Below, in pieces: positions 12,216 through 25,900 of a DNA stretch of 64,000 bases. The stretch is from positions 1,481,008 to 1,545,007 of the forward strand of contig CM026425.1 of assembly GCA_014871385.1 (NCBI GenBank), given 5' to 3'. Within the stretch, counting starts at the first letter, position 1. The number at the start of each line of letters is the position of its first letter. The notes below the pieces were generated by a model. It searched no databases and was not told the origin of the DNA. It was given only the letters and a program-made list of their open reading frames with translations. The translations under genes were made by a program, and so were the position numbers. Origin of the DNA: Ceratodon purpureus (taxonomy: Eukaryota; Streptophyta; Bryopsida; Pseudoditrichales; Ditrichaceae).

Positions 12216-12403
12216 GAGAGGCGGGAAGGCGGGAAGGGGGCGGGGGAGTGGGAGCGGGGGGGAACAGGGAGCGCTGGAGGGGAACTTCGGGGGGAACGGC
12301 GGGGGGGGAACGGCGCCTAACTGGAGTTAAGTGGAAGGGGAGGGGATGACGCCCCACACTCCGTCCCGCGAGGGTACCAGTGTGGGGGCTGATCCTCCCC
12401 AGG

Positions 12404-15400
12404 CCTCCGTTGCCTTCCCCAACTTCCTTGTTCTCGACTTTCCTTTGCACTCCAGGTTTACATGGATTGAAACATACATACATGATAATGTTTTCTCAAA
12501 ACTGTCCCATTTCGTCCTTATCAAATCACTCTCTACACCTTCTGTCCAAGTGATTTCAGTTTTCATTCAACTGTGTCTTCCTCCTCCTTTGTCCTTTTTT
12601 TCTCCATGTCTGCCTTCACAGCCCACTCACACTTGGAGCCCAATGAACACACACTCAACTAACAAAGGAAACGAGGAAGACATGATGTCATATAGTGTAA
12701 TACACTAAAACTCATCTATGGGGAGAGCCGATGGGCTGCTGAAGTCGCTCTGCGTTTTCTGGTGAGGGTGTATCTTGGGAAATAGTCGAGGACATGTGGA
12801 TCTTGGTAGACAAGTGCGCCTAACCCTGACTTTTGGCCCCTTTCTATCTAGGCCATTTGTGTAGTGTTTACCCAAACGACATCATTACACATCCTTATTG
12901 CATCAAACTGCAAAGAGCTATGAAAGTTCCTATTTGTTTACATTCTCAACTTCACACATCTTGTCCCTCTTTTCCTTTGCATAATGGTATATTTAGCACT
13001 CTGGCATAGCTTTATCAATTCAGATCTACGAACCTTTGGGACAAAACTATCAACGTGAGAGAGCAAGGCTTCAATCCCCGTACATCCACACGAGAAGAGG
13101 AGATCCAATATTTTTTAATCTTAGTTTTTTAGCACCAATCATCCGCACACAAGACATTGCGTGGGCATCAAGAGTGCAGACACCGGAGAAGATCAACACA
13201 CGCCGAAGTCAGAGAGGACGTCCAACATCAAGACACAACACTAACACCATAGGTTCTACACTATCATCCACTTCAATAATAGAAGAACAAGATCCAACAT
13301 GTGACGGACAACAACATCGACAAGTACAATCGTCAACATAGACCTTGATCAAACAATATAACCAGGATCCCTACATCAACACCATGTGACCTCACCTCAC
13401 AAAAAGTGCCTCATCCTGTCACCAGCACCGTAACATCCCTACAACTCTTCGATTGCACCCCCTGCAGTGTTCGGCAATCAACAAACAATAGCATCCCGAG
13501 TGTTTAGCAACACCATCATGGGAAATCCAACGACAAGTTGAAGGCAATAGACTGCTCTAGGCATAAAGTCTCCCACCTTCAGGTAAGTTTTTGCTCTTCC
13601 TTATTATGTCTCTGACAAAAAGTTTCGTAATCGCAAAACAAAACAAAAAACCCACAAATCAATAGTCGTTAATACTATAGGAATCCGTCCCCTTCTCAAA
13701 AAACTCACCTATATCCTTAAAAACACCTACTGCAAACATACACAAATATCCAAATTCAGCTCTACTACTAACAACAATAAAAAGTTGTGTAGTACCTTGT
13801 GTTCTCCAAATTGTCACAGAGAAGGAGACAAATGATGTGGTGCCTGCAAGATACAAGCTCGCAAGGACAAGTAGCAAAGATGTTGAAGTTTTATATTGCA
13901 GCTCCACGCCTCCGTGAAGCAATGCCCAAAGAAGTAATTGAAACCGAACTGGTGTGACAATTTGCATAGGACCAACAATCCACCCTTAAGCATTGCATTC
14001 TGAATAGCAGAACTAGGTCAGTCATCCTTACCTTCCTCTCCAAAAATCCATATTGCAATATTGCACATACAACACAACTCCCCCCTATAAAGATCTTCTA
14101 GTCATAGTCAAAATTCTTAGTTTCTACCTCTAGCCCTGGAGTTCCAGCAAATCTACTTGCATGCAAATTGCTATTTGTCAAATGTATACAGACTAACCTA
14201 AAGAAGCAATCATCACCAAAAGCAATCAACACTCCATAAATATTCTCCAGGTCTTATTGCTCCACCGAAAGTACTTCGTGGTTGCTTCTTCAAAGCCCTT
14301 TTAGTAGGCACCTAGCTCCAACACACCTTGTAGCACCCTCCCCTGTCACAACCAAGGCACATCCGAACTCCTCCACCAAGTCGCCGCCCCACCACACAAT
14401 AGTGGCCTACTCCGCTGCATGACACCTGAACATGGTCCGACATCTAGCAACCAAACAAGAGTTGTCTACGCCTCGACAAATAGACAAAGTCACCGCTTTT
14501 GCCGTTGATAAAGCCACTCAACTAGCATCAGTTCAATCACCTTCCCCAACGCCACTACCCAACAATGCAAGGAGATACTTTGAACTCCTAAGGTCCAACA
14601 CTGAAGTTGCAGCAGACATGCCTTCGAAGGCGGAGAAACAACCTCACCTCCCAGCTAGGTATAAGCGCCTTACATTGAACCTTGCAATAGAGCTAGAAGT
14701 TGGTGTTTGCCGCCATATCCACCGGCAATTGTGTAAACTCATAGACATTGATCAAAATCTCACCGTACAATTTATCAAATTCACATATTGCAACGACGGA
14801 TTCTCACTAGATACACTTGAAGCCAAAACTAACAAATACAAACCACTAATTGATAATATTGTTGCTAGCGTTGGAAAATTAATCCACTTATTAGCATCAC
14901 AGCGAACGCTTGAGCCGCCGCACACATCTCTTTAATGAAGCTATTTGATAACAATTTTAAAATACCAATATCAACTATTAAAAACAACTTCAAAAACATC
15001 AATACCATCGCCATACAAGATGCCATATTTATCCTCCTCCATAAAAGAAGACTATAAAATCCTCAACCTTTACCCCAAATACAAGATCCTCCCTAATTTC
15101 AACCAAAAAGTTTTAGTAACCAAAGCCACTTTATTGAATGGTAGCAACAAGTGTAAATGTCTCTTGTCACATTTCCTGCCTTCGAGTGCTCACTCATTAG
15201 TACCAAACCATTAAATTTTCCACATTTGCTCAAACGAGTCCAGCATGGTTCGAACCCGGATCAGTAACATGAGATAAACGCTCACTCCAACCAACAATGA
15301 GTTCATTGACTTGGCCATCAACTCCCAAGAAAAACTACTCTTATACTAAAACTCCAAGCATCTTACTTCACGATAACTTGGAACCGTAGTACTTACATTG

Positions 15401-17072
15401 GCATTGGATTACGGGTGGAACGAACAGAAACTTAATTCACGTTGGTCTTCTCCAGGGACAGAAGTTTCTTTTCTTCTTCGTGGAGTATACAATAGTGTAG
15501 AGTACAGTACAGTACACTGATACAGTAGGTCTACTAACAACATAGAGTAGACTGTAAGATACATCATTGGCTTACAGCCTTACACTGTATTAATGATTGT
15601 CACTCAACTGTCCGATCCCCGTCCGATCCCCCAGGCCCCAGGGACCTCCCGAGTCCCTCTCATCACCAGCCTCAGCCTCAGCCTCAGCCTCAGCCCTCAG
15701 CCCTCAGCCTGACTTCTTCTTCAGCCCCCACCCTGTCAGTGCTGTTCTCACTGCTCCCCCTCTGCACAGTGCACACTCTCTTCTAACTTATGCTTTCATT
15801 CAACTTCCGCACAGGAGATGCTTCTCCTTCAGACTTCTGTCACTGCTGCAACTTCTTCTTGTCCCACCAGTACAGGCAAGGTAGCCATCGCTCCCCTTCT
15901 TCTCCTTCTGTGAGGCAATTAACTTGTGTGCATAATGCACCTCACGGTGGCTCGTGCCTGACTTGCTTCCGTCCCCAACTTGATGAGTTAATGATCCTCT
16001 AACTCAGTGATGTGTCCCTTCCTTCTCGCTGCTGCTTGTCCCGACTCCCAATACTAGAAGTCTAACATATCTATATCCGACCTATAATTAGGCGCATGCC
16101 CACGTGGTCCGGATGGCCCTTCCCACTTGTCCGGCTGCACCCTCCTCCTACACTCACACAATAACTTAGCGAACACGGGCGAGAGTCTGTGTGCCAGGCG
16201 GTGATTTTTTATTCATTTATGACATAATTCATAAACTACATCAGCGCCAGGCAAAGATTCTTGCCCACTCGCTAACTTCGACGATCCAATTCAGGATTGC
16301 CTGCTTTTCTCCTCTCCAACTCACTCCTCAGGTTCCATTTACCAGACTTCCTGCATCGATGCGCGTCTCGAGCCCAGGCTTGTCAACATGTTCAGGCTTG
16401 CTAAGTGTTGGCATACGATCTTCACATCTTGGCACAGCACCATCCAGATTCGAAGCATTGTAATAACACATGACAAAACTGAAGTTGGTTATATAATTGA
16501 TAATACCCTGGCAAGGCACTGTGTTACATAGGTGGAAGCCGCGAGACGGCAGCCACAGTGGGGGCAGAGTTACACAAGCCGATTATCATCTTGATACATC
16601 CAACAAAGCGGGCTGCTTGCGCTGGAGGTTTTTACTCCTCTTTGCGGACGAAAACAAAATCTTACTGCTCAGATGCAGGCCCAAGCATGGGATCCGGAAT
16701 AAACATTTTCATTTCAAAGCAGACACCGATCATTCAAAGCAGAACAAGCAGGCTGGCTGCCGATACTGGAATAATACCAGCATCTCAAAAAGGCACGAGT
16801 AGGATCAGTTTTAAGTTCTAATGCAACTTATATGACGCACTACTTGTCATTCTTGTATATATTTTTTTAATAAACAGTACAACGAATTTACACTTCAAGG
16901 TTGTTGCACTAGAGGCTGGGACGTACAAAACATAACCCAAAAATATTGCTCTCGATCATCTGTTCTGTCTACTACAGTGAAACGGCAGTAGAACTTGGCA
17001 TTCAGCTAAATTCCTTCGTACTCGTATGCCTCATAATATAGAGTACTCAGAATGCACCAGTCCACGTGGTGT
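12404..17072. other. Intergenic stretch between transposon and P450 gene
   Basis: The pre-insertion promoter-side sequence resumes at 12414 and fades into AT/AC-rich DNA. One unsupported open frame is listed separately (14432-14935). At 15590-15900 there is a GC-rich patch with TCAGCC repeats (about 15665-15710) that resembles the repeat-rich 5' flanks of the window's real genes, but no gene could be attached to it. The part from about 16200 to 17072 probably includes the P450 3' UTR. Confidence 0.4.
14432..14935 (+). CDS. Hypothetical open frame, 167 aa
   Basis: An ATG-initiated frame of 167 codons ending in TAA. It encodes a mixed-charge protein without recognisable domain, signal or repeat. 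The surrounding plus strand (13000-15200) is A/C-rich, which lengthens open frames by depleting stop codons. No convincing splice partners were found. It may be a remnant of a mobile element or a chance frame. Confidence 0.2.
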   Translation: MVRHLATKQELSTPRQIDKVTAFAVDKATQLASVQSPSPTPLPNNARRYFELLRSNTEVAADMPSKAEKQPHLPARYKRLTLNLAIELEVGVCRHIHRQLCKLIDIDQNLTVQFIKFTYCNDGFSLDTLEAKTNKYKPLIDNIVASVGKLIHLLASQRTLEPPHTSL

Positions 17073-20000
17073 TTAGGGCCTTGCAACTTGTGGACAAATT
17101 CCATTCACGGCCTCTGACATTCGTGTGCTGGCTAAGTTTGTTTCTCTATTGCTGACCTCATCGGGATGGTCATCGCTACCAGTTCGCCGTCTCGACACAT
17201 CCATCAGTAATCCGGCAGCAGTGTGGATCGTAGCTCCTGTTGTCATTTCCACCTGCACACTCATGATAACTATAGCTGAGTACGCAAGCCCATTCCGAGG
17301 CACAAAGCATATGGGAGCCACAGAAACATCCGAGAAGAATGATTAAATCAATGAAAACAAACCGTGTAACTCACAGGGGGTGCTCCAGGAGCGAGTGAAA
17401 AATCAAATCGTCGCACAAGCATGGCTAGTGCTGTTATCACCTGAGTCACAAAAGGATAAACAGAAAAATTAACGAGATATATGAGAAACCACCTGACACA
17501 TCTTACCCAAACTGTCCATTACAGCATCCTGTAATTTACTTAATTTCTAATGTGCCTGTTACACCAAACTCATTCCATTCCGTAGGAATACACTCTTCCT
17601 CCACTGTACCTCAAATGTGGCAAACATATCCCCCAAGCATTTCCGTTGACCTCCACCGAAGGGCAAATATCTATTCAATACCACATTCATGAGTCAATGA
17701 TCTCCAAAGAGTACACGTAATGTACAAATAAATACCTCCATATACAACTCTGTATCATTTCGCTTAAGGAACACTCCAAAAATCTCTCTACCTGTAATTT
17801 TGGTTCACTTCTGTAGGATCTGGACCATCTAATGGCCATCGTTCGGGTACGAAGGATTCTGGGCTTTCCCACAGTTTTGGAGATCGATGAATGTTCCATG
17901 TTGAAATAAAAATGTCTTCCCCCCTACCAGGTCAGTGCAAGCAAAGAAATTAGCCTCATACAAGTAAATATATGTCTGCAGATGCAAAATTGATTACAAA
18001 AAGCGGATCACTCGTTGAATAGTAAGTTAGTTAGCTTACTTGTCAATACGATATTTCCCCAGCGTATCACTTTCCAAAGATCGACGAATTAAAACTGGCG
18101 GTTGAGGATAAAGCCGCAGTGACTGCCACAACCGTTAGTTAGTGACATCAGGGAGATTACATGCGAAAGCAACGAGTGAATACTTTCAATCTTGATTACC
18201 GACTCCAATTCTTGTTTGCAGGAAAACTTACAGTTATTTAACTCGAAATTCTTAAATCATGGCATGTATACGATTGGTTAGGCAAATGACTCACCTCATT
18301 GATAACCCTCGTCGTGTATCTTAACTTTTTCATGTCTTCGACAGTAGGATGTCGGTCTCCCAGGACTCTATCCACCTGTTACATAAAAGTTCAGCCATTA
18401 CAATGTGCCTGTGCGAGAACAGCGAACATGTTGAGCGCACATATTACATTCTACGACCTGCAGCCTGCGTACTACATATTGAAAATACTTATTTCCCTAT
18501 CCGATCATTGATGCTAGAAAGTCTACAAAAAGTCGCCCAACCCTTTAGTGCATATGTAGACCTCTAGATTGTATTATTCAGCTATCAAAAAATAGACACA
18601 CCGTTAGGGTACACCATTAGCTAAAGTTTGTCACAGATGATTGTAACTCACCTCCTCTTGAAGTTTAGTCATCACGCCAGGATTCTGCAGAGTTCAAGAA
18701 CATGATGACAGGATTAGATAAAATTGTGAGGCTCTAAAACTGTTACGAAACGTCAAACTCGAACATGCAACCTGGAATCCAAGTCTTATCATGGAAAAAC
18801 ATCTCCCTCTCTAGCGGCGGTACACTTGTGCAGGACAAACCTGGGCTAGTAGGTAGAATGTCCAAGTCAGCACAGCAGCAGAAGTCTCATGACCAGCAAT
18901 TAACATGGTCATTAAGTCATCTCGTAGTTGCTTACTAGATACCTGATGCCACAACCCACACGATTGAGAACGCAGCCTGCCTATTACTTCGTCACTATGT
19001 CCACTTAATACAAGCAGAAACACATTGAACAATACATTGACGATGAACGGTCAATGAACGTACATGACTGTCATTTCTATGAAGTCTCAGACTGCCCAGG
19101 GCAGTACCGTTCAAATCATCTGACAGAAAAATTAATCTTGAAACAACACAGCATACAGCATAAAGCTAAGATATGATTCAACTGACAGCCAATGCTTTAC
19201 CAGGAATACGAACCGTGAAAATTATGGCAAACTGTAGTTATCAGACAGAAATGCTGTGAGTTGAACGATCGAAATGAAGATGGCATATACCTCTTCGCCA
19301 GCAGCAAGCAAGAAATGAAGAATACTGGGATCCCGATCATTCATATACTCATCTTCAAATTGAACGTCCTCCTCCTCCACCATCCTCTGCGTGTACAGTA
19401 CCAGTTGTCATGACTTTGACACACACTTCGATACGTCTTCCATAGAAAGTGAGAAACGTGACGGAAGTGGTCTCAGACATATACCATGTTGTTGATGAAA
19501 GATGAAGAAAATCAAAAAATAAAGAAAAACTCGTTAAGCATATGATCATAATGTCGAGGTTGCAACTGCCCATAATGTAAGACCAATTTACAGTGTAATG
19601 ATTGCAAACCTTGCATATAGCAATCAAATTATCCAGAATCTCATTTATCAAATTTAAAGCCTTGGTTACTCGACGTTGTCGTGGTACAATAGCTCTCAAA
19701 ATTGGTATCTTCCAATATGGAAGAATGGCAGTGCTCCTTTCCTCTGCTTCTCTTAATGTTATGTAGACAGCCTGTTCAACAAACGTGACAATATTAGCTA
19801 AATAACGACCGAAACAATCGAGTAATAGTGACAGCCACAAAACAGACCAACTTGAGGATTTCATCACATCGTCTAAAATTTATTTTTATTTTTATTTTAT
19901 TTGTAAAAAAAAAAAAAAAGCACTAATCATACGCCTGAAGAAGCTATAACAAATATAAGGGTAAATTGAATTTGTCACCCAGGTAGGAAATAAAAAGAAC

Positions 20001-22097
20001 TAACCTCTACGATGCCGGTGTCATTGGTCAAGGAGTCAAAGTCGTAGTTGAATACAGCTTTTCCAATAACATCCAAAGTCAGCCTTGAGAAAAGTGACTC
20101 CATCTCCATGTTCACTCCACCAGCGGCTGCCTCGTCCAATTTGTCACATAAACGCTGTGTGGCATGCCCAAATAGGCCCATCATCGCAGCAACGTACTGC
20201 ACACTACAGCGTTCACGTTAGTATGTGTAAATAAATACAAAGCGAACGATGACTAGGTTAAGCATTATACCTATCGCACGATTTAGCCCTGCGCAGTGCG
20301 ATGCAGGCGATAAAACAAAACAATTCTCTGGAACCGGTGCAGCACGTTTATTGTAGTGATTGACAGAAGAAAACATAGTTTTAACAGCAAATGATCACCT
20401 TTCGATGCACAGCTGGAACAATGGCCCTACGACGCACACGCCATACTTCTCCATCTGCTGGTATAAGTCCGGTCCCCATGACGAACTCTAGAATTTCAGC
20501 TAATATGCCCTGAAAAGTCAATTTCAATTCCAATTGTAACGAAAATTTCTAGCTAGTCAATTCAACTACATATTGGAAAAAGTAACTCTCTCACATTGCT
20601 CGTAAAAGAACCAGGTAAATTCCACAGACATTCTGACAAAATCATTTGGATGTTAGCCAATTGTGATGAAGCAACAAAGAATGTGCAGCAATTGTCCCAA
20701 TTCGAGAAATGTAAATTGCACCTTCGAGTAGGCCTTCGCATTGTCCTTCAGAAGGTGTTTCGCCACCAGTGGGTCTGACACGATCACAAAGGACTACAAT
20801 CAAACACATTAGCAAATCCACGACATGCCCGGTGAACGCTACTGCAAGAAGACTGGGAGACGCTGGTTGGGGGCGCACTGTACTTTACATTCTTCATTTT
20901 GTTTGACACTACATGAATAGATCTCAAATGACAAGAACAGTTCCGATGGTGACACCAATTGGATAATTTGGTGGTGGCAACAACACGACCAAAACGCAAA
21001 TAAACGGGCTTTGCAAGAAAAGCCCATGGGTCAGACTTTCTCCCAGGAAGCATGACATGGAGTTTGTGACGAAGGAAGGATTGACACAAGTCCTAGGTTG
21101 AAGATTTTCAATAGCCCCCATTAGAGCTAACAGTGTACCTTGATCAAAATCTCCAAGAAATTCCGGATGGATCACAAACAGAACTTGCAACAGAACATGA
21201 AGAAATCGCACCTTGGGACCAAATGTAAGCCGGAAGACCCCACCATAGATATTAAACAATTTGTAGAGAGGTAAGAAAAACGGTTCGCCAACAATAGCGC
21301 CTACATCCCCACGAGATTCCGGCATTCTCTCAGCTTGCTCAGCCCTCCGTTGCGCTTCAAAATTGGCCAGCTGCAGAGCCAGGGCGCGACCTGGTGGTCC
21401 AGCATTGCCAAGCAGGCGTCGAACATTCTGCAGAAAGTCTGTGCTGTATACCCATCCAGCATGTATCGAAGAGAGTTCAGAACAGTGCGGGGAAGGCACA
21501 GTTCTCAGTTCCTCGAGAATTCGACAGGACTGACTCACTCACTCACTCAGTCACTCACATAACACATGCATGCATTCTGAATGATGCAGGAGATACGCAC
21601 CGGGACTGCGAGACGGTGAATTCGCCAGACTCAATGCGGGACGCCAATTCCTGCTGCTTTTGCAAGACTCGCAAGCGCTCCGCTTCATCAGCATCGATGG
21701 GGCGGTCCACAGCGGCGTTCTTGTCGGCGCTAGCAGTACCATTGCCATTGCCATTGCCGTTGAAGGCGGTGCAGGAGGTGGACCTGGCATGGGCATGGGC
21801 ATGGGCATGGGCGGTAGGAGAGAAGGAGAGCAGCGGCGCAGGTGAGGCAGTAGAGCGGTGCGCGGAGGAGGAAGAGATAGAGGAAGAGGGACAGGAGAAG
21901 GCGCGAAGAGGAGGGATTGGGATTGGGATTGGGATTGGGATTGGGATTGCAGCAGCAGCAGCAGGGGAAGAGGAGGAGACAGAGGTGCGGGAGGAGTGCG
22001 CAGCAGAGGAGGGCTTGGGCAGAGCCATGGCCATGGCCATGGCTGTGGAGTGCGGGGAGGGGGGCAGCATGAGCATGTGCATGGTGGGCAGCGCCAT
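17073..22097 (-). CDS. CYP97A: CYP97A-type cytochrome P450 carotenoid beta-ring hydroxylase (chloroplast)
   Basis: Haem monooxygenase that hydroxylates carotene rings in lutein/zeaxanthin synthesis, acting in plastids. Fifteen exons, minus strand: 22097-21601, 21443-21212, 20793-20722, 20509-20399, 20196-20005, 19771-19610, 19386-19291, 18942-18841, 18684-18652, 18375-18295, 18122-18040, 17923-17792, 17670-17610, 17440-17375, 17252-17073. Phases close to 699 aa. Visible motifs: oxygen-binding AGHET 470-474, ExxR 526-529, PERW 580-583, haem loop [10 protein letters not shown] 602-611 with Cys609. The CYP97A hallmark segments [12 protein letters not shown] and [20 protein letters not shown] are present. 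Residues 1-120 form a transit-peptide-like region made partly of AM, IP, AH and NG dipeptide runs coded by hexanucleotide arrays. Subfamily A fits better than CYP97B or C. The last ~35 residues are diverged. Confidence 0.95.
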
Positions 22098-22740
22098 GGC
22101 CAGTGCGGGTGGAAGGAAGGGTGGGGACTGGGGAGAGCTAACTCAAGTTGTGATAAGTTAGAATTTGTGAATGATGGAGGCTTGGGGAGGAGGAGCAGGA
22201 GCAGGGGGGCCAGGGCCATCCATGGGAAGGGAAGGCAATGGACAGGACGAGACAGGACAGGACAGGACAGGGAGAGTGGTGCAGGTGCAGGTGCAGGTGC
22301 AGGGGAGCAGAAAAGCAGCAGCGGGATTGTTGTATGCAGTGCACTAAGTTATATGAATGCAGCTTGTCGTGGGCGAGGGAGGGAGCGAGAGGAAGAGCGA
22401 GAGAGATTGTGTGTGTGATGGAAGCAGGCAAGGCGTGGCAGTGGGATGGGATGGGATGGGATGGGATTGGGTGGAGTGGGTCCCTCCGTCCATCCGTCCC
22501 TCCGTCCCTCCGTCCATCCGTCCCTCCGTCCATCCGTCCATCCGTCCATCCGTCCAGTGAACTTAGGCTAAGTTCGCTCAGTCCCCCTCAGGCTCTCCCC
22601 TCAGTCCAGGCTCTCTGTGGGTTGGTGTCAGTGTTGTTGATGATGTTATCTGCTCATCCATCCCTGAGTCCCTCTCTCCCTCCCTCCCTCGTCACGACTC
22701 AGCTTCCTCTTGCCACTCACGGACCTAATCTTCAGGTGTT
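22098..22740 (-). promoter_or_regulatory. 5' flank of CYP97A with multiple microsatellites
   Basis: Upstream of the P450 ATG the sequence carries, on the plus strand, GACAG units (about 22246-22270), GTGCAG units (about 22279-22303), GGGAT units (about 22444-22470) and a (CCNTCCGT)n array (about 22481-22557). The latter is CT/GA-biased like the flanks of the other two host genes. No TATA element or transcription start can be assigned. Confidence 0.45.
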
Positions 22741-22837
22741 GAAAATTGGAAACAAAACTAAAAAGAGAACCTGACAAAACTAAATTCTACAAACCACAAA
22801 ATGCCAAAAAAGCTGGTACTACATTTACTTTTGACTA

Positions 22838-22907
22838 AGTATATCTTCCGAGTATATCTACATAGTATATCTACAGAGTGTAAATCTTCCGAGTATATCT
22901 ACATACA
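22838..22907. repeat. Short tandem array of AGTATATCT units
   Basis: The phrase (C)GAGTATATCTACATA recurs with variants at about 22838, 22851, 22864 and 22890, just beyond the stop codon of the tyrosine-recombinase gene (22942). It may be 3'-flank sequence of that element. Confidence 0.6.
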
Positions 22908-22941
22908 GATCTTCAATCTTCAAACTTCAATGCGTCTTCTA

Positions 22942-25900
22942 TCACTGCGAAGAATTGAGAGGTAAACGAGGCGTTTTGACATCATCCTGGAAAAAAACAC
23001 AACAACAATTAGATTTATTATCCTGAAAACTCCAAGTCATACAGTAAAAACAAATTGAACAGTAAGAACAAACACTAAAACATGAAAATACCTTAAATTT
23101 GCTGAGCAACGAAGTAACGACATTCAAATCGACAATTCCACTGAAACTGAAAAAATTGCATCCATTGGCAGAGCCGAACATGAAACCACCTCCAGAAGCA
23201 CTTCCCTGGTTAAGAAAACACTGGAATAACAAAAAACTTAGTGAACATTCCAACAATACATTCTCAAAATGCAATAAGTGAAATCTGTAATCTCACTAAC
23301 TGAAATCTCAAACTGGAATAACTTGAAAACTCATAATAGATCTCACTAACCTCTTCATTCACGACATTCTGATTCCTGGAACGAAACGGAGTCTCTGATG
23401 TTGCCCCAACACTTGCGAAAGAAATTCTCTTCTCCAGATCTAATGTGGCCCCAACACTTGAGACAGATTTACCAACACTTGCGAAAGAAACTGACTTCTC
23501 CAAATCTTTGATCTACAAAAACCAATCATAAAAAACAGGCCATTAAAAACAAAAAACAATCAATACAGTAGAAAATAAAACAATAAAACTCAAATGAAAC
23601 AACAAAATAAAAATACCTTCACAATCTCCGCCTTCTTCAATTCCTCTGAGAGAACTTCAGAATACTTCATGGTATCCCCAGAAATGATGCGCTCGCAAGT
23701 CTCCATCTGAATCTTCTCGGAATTGGCATTGTAGTGATTGTAACTCTTTACATCCTTGTGTCCTGTGACCATCATTCCTTTGTCCGCTGGAATCTCTGCT
23801 TGTGCCATTCGGGAGATGCCCATTCGTCTTGGCGTTTTATTGGTGAACTTTCTATTCCCAATAACTATCCCTGGAATCAGATATAAGAAAATAAAAAATT
23901 ATTCTGGAATTAAACATAAAAAAATCAAAACTAACTAAAACCAACAATAAATATTGGAACAACATCAAATGAATAAACTAATGACAAACATAAAAACAGT
24001 TAAAGGGAACAAACCTGGAGTAGCCTCAATAAGGTTACGAACAGCTTTACCCAGCGTATTCTTCCCAACCGCTCGTTTTTGAAACCAGACAAAATCTTTT
24101 TCTTTGAAATTCCCCTTCGGTGTCAAGAACACCGGATGAGGGTTTCCATCATACCTCTCCTTGAGCTCTTTCCGAGAGAATGTTGGCTATCTCGCTGCCA
24201 TACGCTTGTAGCTATCCACCACATTAGGGTCGGAGCAGTCAACACTCTTTCGAAGAGAGTGCTTGGAACAATGATTTACATCCATCTTGTATATCTTCGA
24301 TAGACTAGGATTGTACCTGGACAGTCCGTATAAAAACTATCACTATGTAGATAAAACTACCACTAAGTAGAAACTGCTACTTCTAAATTTAAAATCTACA
24401 AACCATGACGTACAAACTAAACTAAAAGATTTACCGGCACTATTACATTATATTTTATTTAATTCTAATTACACTAAATTGTTGAAACTAATTCACCACT
24501 CAACGCGGTCAAAACAGAATCTCCAACCTGAATAAAACAAAACCAAAACACTTCATTAATACAATTGAAATAGAATAAGCAGAAACAGAAAATCACCTCA
24601 AGAATTCGATGCCGTTGTCAGTAAGAACTTCAAACTGACCAGAATGAGTCGCACGCAACTCATCCTGGCCACGAATGAAGAAGTTACGGCAAAAAAAAAT
24701 AGACTGATCTTAAGATCAGACCATTAGGGGTTAGTACGGATGAAGCAGGACTCTGTAAAATCAAAACTTCCTCAGCTCGAGTAAGAAGATCGAAAGTATT
24801 TGTTGTCAGCCCCAATCTACGTTTAAAAGATCGCCTCACAGTTTCATTTCCTGCAAATACTACCCTACGGTACCTAGGATCGAACATTATATTAAATGGA
24901 GGTTCTACGGTATTAGTCCTCTGCAAACGCTTTTCCTGCTGGAGACGGATTATGCGACCAATTGAACGGATCATGTTTTGAAGCCTGCCAAAACCGAAAC
25001 CGAAAACAGAGTTAGAGAAAAAAACTAAAATCGTAAACGAAATTAAATCATACGTTACAACTGATCTATACAACTGTAATATAAAACTAAATTATAAATC
25101 AAAGTTCACTAACTACTGAACTCAGTTGTAAAACTGAACAAATCAAACAAAATTACAAATAAAGATAAGACACTTACGATCCAGGTGGATATAAGCTTCC
25201 ATCTTTCTTCGCAACCTGTAACACGAAATCAACGAGCAGTTCTACGAAGTCGCGAATATCCTTCTCCTCCGACAACTCCTCAATCGTCTTCGCAGTCGAA
25301 TGACCTCGACACTTTCTCCACTCATCAAAAGCATTGGCAGCCCATGTCTCAGAGTGCGCACTCCTTCTCTCGCCACCGACAGCTACATTCCTCAATTCCT
25401 TGGCATCCAAATCCCGGAATCTTCTATTACCATTTGAACCTGCCATTCAGAAAAACAGGTACTAAGTTATTTTAAAATATACGGAACCGATAAGCAATTC
25501 CAAATATACAAAAACTAGAATAACACACAAAACGAGATTTCAAAATGTTTTTGGACATGCAACTAACAATCAAAATTTAAGAAACTAAAACATTTAGAAC
25601 ATTACCTTGGCCATTTTCCTCGGGACCATTAGACTGTTCCTTGACTGGATCGTCCTCATCCTCCGGAAAGTTCCCGCTCTAAGGAATGAACGCCTCATCA
25701 GGTCCATCATCTTCATCCTCATTGTAAAACTCTGCTCCAGGTTCTTCTTCTTCGACTTCTGCTCCAGGATCCTCTTCTTCTACTTCATCCTTCACAGATT
25801 CTAGCAAAGGAACAGGAGATACTGCAAAACAATTATTAATCGAGTTAGTTTTACGGTAAAGATACTAGATAGAACAGATAGAAAATAGAAAATAAAAAAA

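Larger units (their letters stand above)
7869..12403. mobile_element. DNA transposon with 10-bp target duplication (family A, large copy)
   Basis: The element is flanked by a perfect 10-bp direct repeat CCTCCGTTGC (7859-7868 and 12404-12413). Its ends are inverted: left GGCCAGGGAGAATTGACCC, right (reverse complement) CCTGGGGAGGATCAGCCCC, both followed by CACACTGGTACC. A second copy at 31031-33588 has equally placed termini. Inside are subterminal repeat arrays, a spliced minus-strand gene (9918-11097), and a GC-rich segment with 21-bp repeats. Target duplications of 9-11 bp with inverted ends are best known from Mutator-like elements, but no transposase of that family is visible here, so the superfamily is unresolved. 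It landed in the 5' flank of the RING gene. Confidence 0.8.

Noticed and set aside
15235-15330. tRNA-like box (GGTTCGAACC) on the minus strand
   Set aside because: A box-B-like core is present, but no cloverleaf could be drawn: the T stem does not pair and no acceptor stem closes. At best it is a degenerate tRNA-derived SINE.
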